A stretch of 64,000 bases of DNA from Spirochaetaceae bacterium (GTDB lineage: Bacteria > Spirochaetota > Spirochaetia > Treponematales > Rectinemataceae). The position numbers and the translations under genes were made by a program. The notes beneath the pieces are model-generated. The model was not told where the DNA came from. It was given only the letters and a program-made list of their open reading frames with translations, and ran no database searches. Numbering within the stretch: position 1 is the stretch's first letter; each line of letters begins with the position of its first letter. Below are positions 56,567 through 64,000 of this stretch, in pieces. The stretch is taken from assembly GCA_025358255.1 (NCBI GenBank), contig JANYKC010000051.1, positions 52,946 through 116,945 of the forward strand, read 5' to 3'.

Positions 56567-58758
56567 AACAAAAGGCGATCATGGAAGACAGCTCGGCCGT
56601 CCTCGGCAGCATCGATATTTTCTCGCGCCTTCAAAAGGCCGATCTCCAGGCCCTCTCCGCCAAGATGGAGCAGCGAAGCTTCAAGGCCGGACAGTCCATG
56701 TTCCGGGAAGGGGAAAGCGGCGAGGAGCTCTTTGTCGTGGCCTCCGGCCTGATCTCGGTTTCCGTCCGCTCCCATGATGCCGAGGATATCGAGCTTTCCC
56801 GGGTCGGCCGCGGCGCCTTCTTCGGCGAAATGGCCATCCTGGAAAGGGCCTCACGCTCGGCGACCTGCACTGCGCTGGAAGCCACCGAATGCCTCGTCCT
56901 CAAGGCGGGTGATTTCGAGGCCCTCCTCATCGAGCGGCCGGGCGCTGGTGTCAATGTCCTCGAGAGCATGCTCGGGATCGCCGCGGGGCGCCTTCTCAAA
57001 ACAGGATCCTTCCTGTCCCAGATGGTCCAATGGGGCGACGACGCACGGAAGCGCGCGGTCACGGACGCTGCCACCGGCCTTTTCAACAGGCGCTACCTCG
57101 AGGATTCCTTCGAAGGCATGGTTTCCCGGGCAAAGCACGATCATGCCCAGCTTTCCTATGCGATGTTCGACCTTGACCGCTTCGGAAAACTCAACGCAAC
57201 CTATGGAACGGCTTTTTGCGACCGGATCATCCTCGAAATCGCCGACACCTTCAGGAAGGTGTTCGCCGAGGATGACATCCTGGTCCGGTACGGCGGTGAC
57301 GAGTTCTGCTTCATAATTCCGGGCCCGGAGTCCGAGGCGCGGCAAAAATGCGGAAACGTCTGCGCGTCCCTTCGCGAATTGGTCTTCCCCGAGCATCCCG
57401 AACTCAGGATCAGCTGTTCGATCGGCATCGCCCATTATCCAGGAGTCGCTTCGACGACCGAGGAACTCAAGGAAAAGGCGGACAAGGCCCTCTACATGGC
57501 CAAGGAAGCGGGCCGTGACCGGGCCATCTCCTGGCAACGGGTCGAACTGGACGCGCCCAAAAGGGATATCACGAGCATCGCGAAAAAGAACCGTGTCGTG
57601 GCCAACATCAGGCAGGCCCTGGAGGAACGCGATTCCTTCCTGATCATCGGGCACAAGGATCCTGACGAGGATTGCGTCTCCTCGATGGTCGCCTTCGCTC
57701 TCCTGGCGAACAAGTTCAACAAGAAATCGGCCATCTTCCTTGGACCCACGGTCCAGGACCATTTTGCCTACCTGCTCAACATCTGCCGCTACAACGAGAT
57801 CGAGATTGTCCAGGAGGGCAGGCTCCCGGCTTGCTCTGCCCTCGTGCTTGTGGACACACCCAAGCCAGAGATGATAGAGCAACGGGAGCGCTTCGAGGCC
57901 CTCTGCAGCGATGTTTCGGTCCTCAAGATCGAGCTGGACCATCACCTTGGCGCGGACAGCCGTTATTACGGCGATGCGGAATATCGACTTGTCTACGAGG
58001 CATCGAGCACCTGCGAGACCATCGGGTTCCTGGCCCTCAAGCTGGAAAACGACAATGCCCTCATGTCGAAATACCAGATCGCCGAACTGCTGAGCCGCAA
58101 CCTTGTCCTGGCCATACTTTCGGGCATGATCGGCGATTCGCAGATGGGACGCTACCTCAAGACAAGGAGGGAGAGCTGGTTCTACCGGCGCTTCAGCGCC
58201 CTTTTCGAGAAGATGCTTGAATCCAAGACCAGGTCGGGAAGCGGGAATTTCTCGAACAAGGAGCAGGTATTCGAGGCCATGGCCGCGCTCTCCGACGACG
58301 AGGATGCCTGTTTCCGCTACATGTCCAAGAACACGACGACGGTCGGGCGGGTCCGATATGCGGTCCTTGATCCCGAATCCTCCCGCCATCTCTTTGCCAC
58401 CTTCGGCAATGATACGGCGATTACGGTTTCCAAGGCCCTTGTGGACAGCTTCGCCGAATCCAGCGGTTTCCTCGGCCTCATCGGCTATTATGACGATCCG
58501 GTGGCCTCTCCCTTTGTCCAGTTCCGTCTGCGGAGAAGCCAGCACTTCAACACCCTCGACTTGCGGGAAGCCCTGTCGCGGCTGCAAATGACCAATGGTG
58601 GCGGGCATCCAGGCGCCGTCGGCTTCCGGATCGAACGTTCCGCCCTGACCGACATAGAAGCCGCAGCGAAGGCTTTTGCGACGACGCTGGAGAGCCTCAT
58701 TGCCGAGTCCTTGGCGTCGGCACCGGAAAAAGCTGGCGCGGAAAAAAACGGGAACTGA
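56563..58758 (+). CDS. cNMP-binding, GGDEF and DHH/DHHA1 phosphoesterase fusion
   Basis: 731 residues. cNMP-binding domain (about 20-145). GGDEF domain (about 160-325) with RYGGDEF (GGDEF 244-248), metal and base residues in MFDLDRFGKLNATYG, and no RxxD inhibitory site. DHH domain from about 355: GHKDPDED (363-370), LVDTPK, LDHH (D459-H461). DHHA1 has GGGHPGAVG (679-687). The order recalls GdpP (PAS-GGDEF-DHH), a c-di-AMP phosphodiesterase, but there is no membrane anchor and the GGDEF looks intact. Both synthesis and hydrolysis of second messengers are therefore conceivable. GGAGG lies seven bases before ATG 56563. Confidence 0.88.
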   Translation: MKQKAIMEDSSAVLGSIDIFSRLQKADLQALSAKMEQRSFKAGQSMFREGESGEELFVVASGLISVSVRSHDAEDIELSRVGRGAFFGEMAILERASRSATCTALEATECLVLKAGDFEALLIERPGAGVNVLESMLGIAAGRLLKTGSFLSQMVQWGDDARKRAVTDAATGLFNRRYLEDSFEGMVSRAKHDHAQLSYAMFDLDRFGKLNATYGTAFCDRIILEIADTFRKVFAEDDILVRYGGDEFCFIIPGPESEARQKCGNVCASLRELVFPEHPELRISCSIGIAHYPGVASTTEELKEKADKALYMAKEAGRDRAISWQRVELDAPKRDITSIAKKNRVVANIRQALEERDSFLIIGHKDPDEDCVSSMVAFALLANKFNKKSAIFLGPTVQDHFAYLLNICRYNEIEIVQEGRLPACSALVLVDTPKPEMIEQRERFEALCSDVSVLKIELDHHLGADSRYYGDAEYRLVYEASSTCETIGFLALKLENDNALMSKYQIAELLSRNLVLAILSGMIGDSQMGRYLKTRRESWFYRRFSALFEKMLESKTRSGSGNFSNKEQVFEAMAALSDDEDACFRYMSKNTTTVGRVRYAVLDPESSRHLFATFGNDTAITVSKALVDSFAESSGFLGLIGYYDDPVASPFVQFRLRRSQHFNTLDLREALSRLQMTNGGGHPGAVGFRIERSALTDIEAAAKAFATTLESLIAESLASAPEKAGAEKNGN

Positions 58759-58788
58759 AGCCAAAGGCATACACAAAAGGCATCTGCC

Positions 58789-58821
58789 GTTCACACAGCG
58801 TTCATGCAGCGCAACTATATT
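58789..58821 (+). promoter_or_regulatory. Tandem operator-like repeat and -10 before the copper gene
   Basis: Two abutting 11-bp copies, GTTCACACAGC (58789-58799) and GTTCATGCAGC (58800-58810), differ at two bases and lie just upstream of TATATT (58816-58821). A -35 TTCACA (58790-58795) would need a 20-base spacer, as in activator-twisted metal promoters. Confidence 0.5.
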
Positions 58822-58858
58822 CTCATCCGAAAGCCGATCGGGTCGGAGGATGAAGAGC

Positions 58859-60802
58859 ATGAGTCTTGAAAAGGCAACCCTCTATGTGGATGGGATGACC
58901 TGCGCATCCTGCGAATCCCGCATAGAGAAATCCCTGCTAGCTGTCCAGGGTGTCAGCGCTGCCAAGGCGCATTTGCGGGGCGGAAAAGCAGAGGTCGAAT
59001 ACGACCCGGAGCTCGCCAGCCTCGAAAGCTTGAAAGCAGCCATATCCGCAGCCGGCTATGTCGTGCGCAAAAATAGGGATGCCAGCACGCTGGTCGCCCT
59101 CGGCATCGGGCTTATCCTTGTCGCGGCCTACCTGTTCGCCGGGTCGAGGGGGCTATTCAACTCCATCCCCCAGGTCGATGCCACGGTAGGTTATGCGATG
59201 CTCCTCGTGGTCGGTCTCCTCACCTCTATCCACTGCGTCGCCATGTGCGGCGGCATTGCCCTTTCCCAGAGCGTCGCTCCCCTTGAGCCTTCGTCGACCG
59301 GATCCGGGGAAGGCAAGGTGGGGAGGCTCGGGCCCGGCCTCCAATACAATGCCGGGCGCGTGCTTTCATATACGGTCATTGGCGGCATCGTTGGGGCCAT
59401 TGGCGCGGCTTTCAGTTTCTCTCCGATCGTCAAGGGCTGCATTGCCGCTCTTGGAGGGCTTTTCATGCTCTTCCTGGGACTCAAGATGCTCGGCATCGTC
59501 AAGGGCTTTCCCAGGCTCGCAAGGCCGCTTCCGCCAACACTGAGCCGGGTGGCAGCCAGTCTCTCGGGCCATCTCGGGAGCAAAGGCCCGTTCGCGGTGG
59601 GAATCCTCAACGGCCTCATGCCCTGCGGCCCACTGCAGACCATGCAGCTATATGCCCTCGGTACGGGGAGCGTCCTGGCCGGGGCAGCGTCCATGTTCAT
59701 TTTTTCCATCGGTACCGTCCCGCTGATGCTCCTGTTTGGAGCGACGGCAGCCCTTCTTCCCCGGAGGTTCATACCTGTCATGATCAAGGCAAGCGCCATT
59801 CTGGTGATGTTTCTCGGTTTCCTCACCTTTGGGCGTGCCGCGGCCCTTGCCGGCATCGCACTCCCCGACCTGTTCTCCCTTTCACGGGCTTCGGCATCTG
59901 GGGTATTCTCCGCCGCCAAGGAGAGCGCCGCAGTCCCGGCGGTCCTGGTTGCAGATACGGTGGTTGCGCAGGACCAGCCCATCAGGGCCGCGGTCTCAGG
60001 CGGTGTCCAGACCGTGGTCACCGTGATCGATGCCAATTCCTACAGGCCCTTCATCGTGGCGGCTGGCATCCCGGTCAAGTGGATTGTCCGCGTCAAGGCA
60101 GCCGACATAAACGGCTGCAACAACACGATAATCGTGCCTGCCTACGGTATCCGGAAAAAGCTCACAGCGGGCGACAACCTCATCGAGTTCACGCCAGGAA
60201 AGGAAGGTGTCATCGCCTACAGTTGCTGGATGGGCATGATCAAGAGCAGGATCACGGTGGTCAAGGAGCTTGGCGCGGTCTCGTCCGCCGGCGTCCCGAA
60301 TGCCGGCGCCATATCCGCGCCCGATCCCGCCAGCCAGGCCTCGGGCGGCAGTTGCTGCGCATCGACCTCCAACCTGGCCTTTGCCGGGGGCAAGGTTCCT
60401 GTCGCGACGATCGGAATGCCGACCATCAAGGATGGCCTCCAGGAAATTACCATAACGGTCGGAACAAACGGCTACAGCCCCGCGGCCATCGTCCTCCAGA
60501 AGGGCATGAAGGCCATCATCCACTTCAAGGTCGAATCCCTCAGTTCCTGCAACAATCCTATTGTCTTCCCCGAATACAACGGCTCCTTGGACCTTGAAAA
60601 AGGGCAGCTTGAGACTCCCGCCATTCCTGTGACGGGAGATTTCACTTTCCAATGCTGGATGGGCATGCTCCACGGCTATGTAAAGGCCGTCGACAATATC
60701 CAGGCCGTCAATATCGAAAAGGTGAGGGGGGAGATCGGAGCCTACACCGCCTCCGATGCCGGGGGATGTGGAGCCTGCGCGGCGGTCGGCGGCGGTAGCT
60801 GA
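58859..60802 (+). CDS. HMA-TauE/SafE-double cupredoxin membrane protein
   Basis: 647 residues. HMA metal-binding domain with GMTCASC (12-18). A TauE/SafE/DsbD_2-like membrane domain (about 75-350) opens with VVGLLTSIHCVAMCGGIALS. Two cupredoxin-like domains (about 380-475 and 520-620) share CNN and CWMGM motifs (C420/C456, C564/C599), evidently a duplication with Cys/Met copper ligands. It probably takes copper from the cytosol across the membrane to exported cupredoxins. GGAGG (58845-58849) serves ATG 58859. The neighbours copA and copZ confirm a copper context. Confidence 0.85.
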   Translation: MSLEKATLYVDGMTCASCESRIEKSLLAVQGVSAAKAHLRGGKAEVEYDPELASLESLKAAISAAGYVVRKNRDASTLVALGIGLILVAAYLFAGSRGLFNSIPQVDATVGYAMLLVVGLLTSIHCVAMCGGIALSQSVAPLEPSSTGSGEGKVGRLGPGLQYNAGRVLSYTVIGGIVGAIGAAFSFSPIVKGCIAALGGLFMLFLGLKMLGIVKGFPRLARPLPPTLSRVAASLSGHLGSKGPFAVGILNGLMPCGPLQTMQLYALGTGSVLAGAASMFIFSIGTVPLMLLFGATAALLPRRFIPVMIKASAILVMFLGFLTFGRAAALAGIALPDLFSLSRASASGVFSAAKESAAVPAVLVADTVVAQDQPIRAAVSGGVQTVVTVIDANSYRPFIVAAGIPVKWIVRVKAADINGCNNTIIVPAYGIRKKLTAGDNLIEFTPGKEGVIAYSCWMGMIKSRITVVKELGAVSSAGVPNAGAISAPDPASQASGGSCCASTSNLAFAGGKVPVATIGMPTIKDGLQEITITVGTNGYSPAAIVLQKGMKAIIHFKVESLSSCNNPIVFPEYNGSLDLEKGQLETPAIPVTGDFTFQCWMGMLHGYVKAVDNIQAVNIEKVRGEIGAYTASDAGGCGACAAVGGGS

Positions 60803-60860
60803 GCCGGGTCGCGCCCCTGTCCCCCTGCGGTGCATCGTGAACGGCAAAGGAGAACCTATC

Positions 60861-62926
60861 GTGGTCAAAGCGGTCCAGCTCAAGATACCTGGAATGACCT
60901 GCGCGGCCTGCGCCTGCGCCTCCGCCTCGGAGCGCGCGGTCAGGAAGCTCCCTGGCGTCGCGGAAGCCGCCGTCAATTTTACGACCGAAAAACTCCTCGT
61001 GAAGTTCGAGGATGGGGTCCTGCATATCGACGACATCAAGGCCGCGGTCGCAAAGGCCGGATATGAGGCCCTCGACGACAGGACGGAAAAGCAGGTCACC
61101 ATCCCCATCGGCGGCATGACCTGCGCTTCATGTTCGGCCGCCGTCGAGCGGGCCGTGCGGAAGGTCCCGTGAGTCTCGGGCGCGTCGGTGAACCTCGCCA
61201 CCGAAAAAGCCTTTGTGGCCTATGACCCTTCCCTGGCAAGGGTTTCCGCGATCAAGCAGGCGATCAAGAAGGCAGGCTACGAACCCCTTGCCATCGATGC
61301 AGGCAAGCAGGTGGACGAGCACAAGGCCGCCAAGGAACGCGAGATCAGGGTCCTCTGGGCCAAGTTCGCGCTCTCGGCCTTTTTCTCCCTGCCGCTGCTC
61401 TACATCGCCATGGGCGCGATGCTCGGGTGGCCCCTTCCCGCCGCCATCAACGCCATGCAGTTCCCGCTCCGCTATGCCTTGCTCGAGATCGCCCTTGTGG
61501 TTCCCGTAATAGCCGCTGGCTACCGCTTCTACGTGGTCGGCTTCAGGGCGATCCTGCATGGAAGCCCGAACATGGATTCCTCATCGCCATGGGCACATCG
61601 GCCGCGGTCCTCTATAGCCTCTACTCCGTGGTCGGCATCGATGGGGGAGACTTCCGTGCGGTGGAGAGCCTGTACTTCGAGACAGCCGGTGTCACCATAA
61701 CCCTCATCCTTCTCGGGAAGTCCCTGGAGGCCGTGTCCAAGGGCAAGACCTCGGAATCCATCAAGAAGCTCATGGGGCTCCAGCCCAAGACGGCGACCGT
61801 CCTCCATGAGGGAATGGAGCAGGAGATCCCGATCGAGAAAGTGGAAGAGGGCGACGTGGTCCTGGTCCGCCCGGGAGAGAAATTTCCCGTGGATGGGGAA
61901 GTCCTCAACGGGCATTCGGCCATCGACGAATCGATGTTGACTGGAGACCGCCCATAAGATAGACACCATCGTTTTCGACAAGACGGGGACCCTCACAAAA
62001 GGCCGTCCCGAAGTGACGGACATCCTGCCCGCCGCCGGCTTCAGCGCGGCGGAGATACTCGGCCTGGCGGCATCCGCGGAAAATGGCTCCGAGCATCCCT
62101 TGGGCGAGTCGATCGTCCGCGCCGCGCAGGGGGGTGGGCAAGAGCTCTCCCTTGCCGGGGACTTCGTCGCCGTTCCCGGGCAGGGCATATCCGCCACCAT
62201 TTCCGGGATGCGGATCCTCCTGGGCAATGCCCGGCACCTTGCGGCGGCCGGCAGCGATGGGGCATGCACTTCGATACTGCGGCGGCGGACAAGCTGGGAA
62301 CGGAGGGCAAGACCCCGATGTTCATGGCTGTTGACGGCCGCTATGCGGGCATCATCGCGGTCGCTGATGTCGTCAAGGAATCGAGCTCCAAGGCCATCGC
62401 CGCCTTGCATGCCATGGGCATCGAGGTCGCCATGATCACCGGGGACTCGGCACGTACCGCCGAGGCGATCGCGCGCCAGGTCGGCATCGACCGCGTCCTC
62501 GCGGAAGTCCTTCCCCAGGACAAGGCGGCGGAGGTGAGGAAGCTCCAGTCCGAAGGCAGGATAGTGGCCATGGTCGGCGACGGCATCAACGACGCCCCGG
62601 CCCTGGCGCAGTCCGATGTCGGCATCGCCATCGGCTCCGGCACTGACGTGGCGATGGAGAGCGCCGACGTGGTCCTCATGCGGAGCGACCTCATGGACGT
62701 CCCCACGGCGATCAAGCTCTCCAAGAGCGTGATACGCAACATACGACAGAACCTTTTCTGGGCCTTCGGATACAACGTCCTCGGCATCCCGGTCGCTGCC
62801 GGGCTCCTCTTCGCCTTCGGAGGCCCCCTGCTCAATCCCATAATCGCCGCGGCGGCGATGTCCATGAGTTCATTATCTGTATTGACGAACGCCCTTCGTC
62901 TCAAGCGTTTCAAGCCGTTCGATTGA
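60861..62926 (+). pseudogene. copA: Copper-exporting P1B-ATPase CopA, disrupted
   Basis: Reading starts at GTG 60861 (AAGGAG upstream) with two HMA domains (GMTCAAC, GMTCASC). Lesions in order: a 6-base tandem expansion after the first CxxC (about 60908-60930); an in-frame TGA at 61170-61172; a one-base loss near 61578 before [13 protein letters not shown]; a deletion joined at GGAGA (61943-61947) that fuses SMLTG to [16 protein letters not shown] and removes the rest of the actuator region and the CPC membrane helix; and a further one-base loss near 62260. The downstream P-domain ([16 protein letters not shown]) is intact. It cannot encode a working pump. Confidence 0.88.
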
Positions 62927-62943
62927 TAGACCAGGAGGAAAGA

Positions 62944-63159
62944 GTGAAGAAGCTACTTACGATCGAAGGAATGAGTTGTGGGCATTGCGTCATGCACGTC
63001 AAATCCGCCCTCGAGGACGTCGCGGGAGTAACGGGCGTAAGCGTCGACCTCCTCAAGAAAAGCGCGATGGTCGAAGGCGAGGGCCTCCAGGACCAGGCCC
63101 TTGCCGCCGCGGTCGTCGAAGCGGGCTACAGGGTCTCGGCCGTCCTTGGCGGCCGTTGA
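62944..63159 (+). CDS. copZ: Copper chaperone CopZ
   Basis: 71-residue HMA protein: MKKLLTIEGMSCGHCVMHVK with metal motif MSCGHC, then VAGVTGVSVDLLKKSAMV and a C-terminal EAGYRV. GTG 62944 follows AGGAGG (62933-62938). It normally hands Cu(I) to CopA, which is broken immediately upstream; the HMA domain at 58859 could be the remaining partner. Intact despite the decay of its neighbours. Confidence 0.88.
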   Translation: MKKLLTIEGMSCGHCVMHVKSALEDVAGVTGVSVDLLKKSAMVEGEGLQDQALAAAVVEAGYRVSAVLGGR

Positions 63160-63181
63160 TCCCCGACAAAGGAGAGTTAAC

Positions 63182-63795
63182 ATGTATAGCATCAGGACCA
63201 GGCCTGGGTCCTCTCCTCCCCTGCGAGGGACGAGGTTTCATTTTCCTCGGAATTTCTCCCGCAACGGAGGAGGATCGGGTGGCATGGGGACATCGAAGGG
63301 CATGGGATCTACAACCGCTGCGGTCGACATGGACAAGCCCGATATGGAGTTCTCCTTCGACGCTGCGCCTTTCGCCGCGGCGGGCCTCGATGTCGGCAAG
63401 CTGCCGATGGTGGATGGCATCAAGTACGAACTCGAGATGGGCGCTTCATGATGCATTTCGAGCTCGGCTCGGAAAAGTCCGGTCCCGAGGCCAGGGAATC
63501 CCTCGAAGCGACCTTCGCCCAGCTGGTGAAGACCCAAAGGGCGAGGATCGGCTATCATGAAAAACTGGACCACTACGGCATCAAACTGGGAAACGGCAAC
63601 ATGCTCGAATGGGCCAAAGACATGTCCAAGAACGACAAGGACCTTGTGTTCGTGCTGAATCCCGAGCCCTTCATCTTGGCGGGCGTCGATCCTGCGAAGA
63701 TCCAGGGATGGACCTTCGCCAAGGTTGAGACTAAAGACGACGCAGGCAAGACTGTCTTTGTCGACAAGCTCCTCAAGGCCTTCGACCTTAAATAG
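63182..63795 (+). pseudogene. Frameshifted protein with duplicated PFxxAGxD domain
   Basis: Two overlapping frames (63182-63451 and 63448-63795) appear to be one gene. The first ends MEFSFDAAPFAAAGLDVGKL then KYELEMGAS; the second ends VLNPEPFILAGVDPAKIQGW, so both carry a PFxxAGxDxxK unit. Restoring one G near 63434 gives KYELEDGRFMMHFELGSEKS, a smooth junction. The N-terminus (MYSIRTRPGSSPPLR) lacks a sensible signal peptide and may hide another lesion. The family is not recognised; position suggests a metal-linked exported protein. Alternatively two separate genes with ATGA coupling. Confidence 0.6.
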
Positions 63796-63894
63796 GGCGG
63801 AAAGCCTTCCCTTCCGCGGCATGAGTCGAAAGCGCGGAGGGGCTATGCGGGATCCTTGGGGAGATATGATCGATTCTTGTGGACGGAATAGAAA

Positions 63895-63958
63895 ACGGAC
63901 GTTCATTCACGGTAGGGTTTTGTTACCACACAAATCTGCCGGGAAGGGGAACGTCCGT
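63895..63958. repeat. 10-bp inverted repeat before the last open frame
   Basis: ACGGACGTTC (63895-63904) and GAACGTCCGT (63949-63958) are perfect complements separated by 44 bases. The right arm runs into the GTG at 63957. It could be a transposon end, an operator or a leader hairpin. Confidence 0.5.
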
Positions 63959-64000
63959 GAGGAAAGCTATCACCGAGACTCGTATCGAGGCAACGCCCGA
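63957..64000 (+). CDS. Start of an unidentified gene, cut by the window edge
   Basis: GTG 63957, with AGGGGAA six bases upstream, opens a frame MRKAITETRIEATP that runs off the window. Fourteen residues are too few to assign. An insertion-sequence transposase is one possibility given the adjoining inverted repeat and neighbouring decay. Confidence 0.3.
   Translation, partial: MRKAITETRIEATP

Noticed and set aside
56851..58860. 669-residue minus-strand frame
   Set aside because: Shadow of the cNMP-GGDEF-DHH gene, whose catalytic motifs are clear on the plus strand.

Overview
The window reads as a GC-rich chromosome segment of a free-living or gut-type spirochaete (Treponema/Spirochaeta lineage). 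This is an inference from gene order and content: prp-rpmA-obgE-nadD-yqeK-lytR-rsfS, ispE-spoVG-tRNA-Gln-rplY-tilS-ftsH, a cheA-R-B-Y-W block, the MEP isoprenoid pathway, and a McsA/McsB-like protein joined to clpC. Nearly all sequence is coding, with many 4-base ATGA/GTGA overlaps and strong Shine-Dalgarno sites inside operons.

Layout. 1-4630: ribosome assembly, NAD and alarmone-hydrolase operon, closed by a bidirectional terminator. 4670-7310: an acidic protein of unknown role, ispE, spoVG, tRNA-Gln, ribosomal L25. 7330-14370: tilS, ftsH, a repeat/calcium-loop exported protein and an HtrA-like lipoprotein (envelope proteostasis). 14400-24125: STAS protein, CheA, CheR, CheB, CheY, CheW, then three more receiver/histidine-kinase proteins in one strand-wise run. 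24139-26609: a three-gene SsuABC/TauABC-type ABC importer on the minus strand. 26684-30777: an McsA-McsB fusion with a degraded kinase site, overlapping clpC. 30994-35418: rqcH and secA (minus). 35561-41204: lipoprotein, NAD(P)HX repair, small membrane protein, MutT, Nudix, DHH-CBS protein. 41206-43917 (minus): exonuclease VII and an ion/anion permease. 43965-48316: HrpA-like helicase and LysS.

48317-49663 is a small accessory island: a 101-bp nested inverted-repeat element, a stand-alone TIR-like gene that is visibly more A/T-rich than its surroundings, and non-coding sequence. 49664-55333 returns to ordinary genes (Lys-rich protein, GPH sugar transporter, TypA, PAS histidine kinase). 55556-58758 is a two-gene second-messenger module: a cNMP-binding protein with a dead GGDEF, then a cNMP-binding/intact-GGDEF/DHH-DHHA1 protein. 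58859-63795 is a copper locus with an intact HMA-SafE-double-cupredoxin protein and CopZ, but a CopA ATPase carrying a nonsense codon, two frameshifts and an internal deletion, followed by another frameshifted gene. The window ends in the first codons of an unidentified gene beside an inverted repeat.

Across the window at least six transcription-unit heads carry a recognisable -10 hexamer only 6-11 bases before the start codon and mostly lack a Shine-Dalgarno site, suggesting frequent leaderless or near-leaderless mRNAs.
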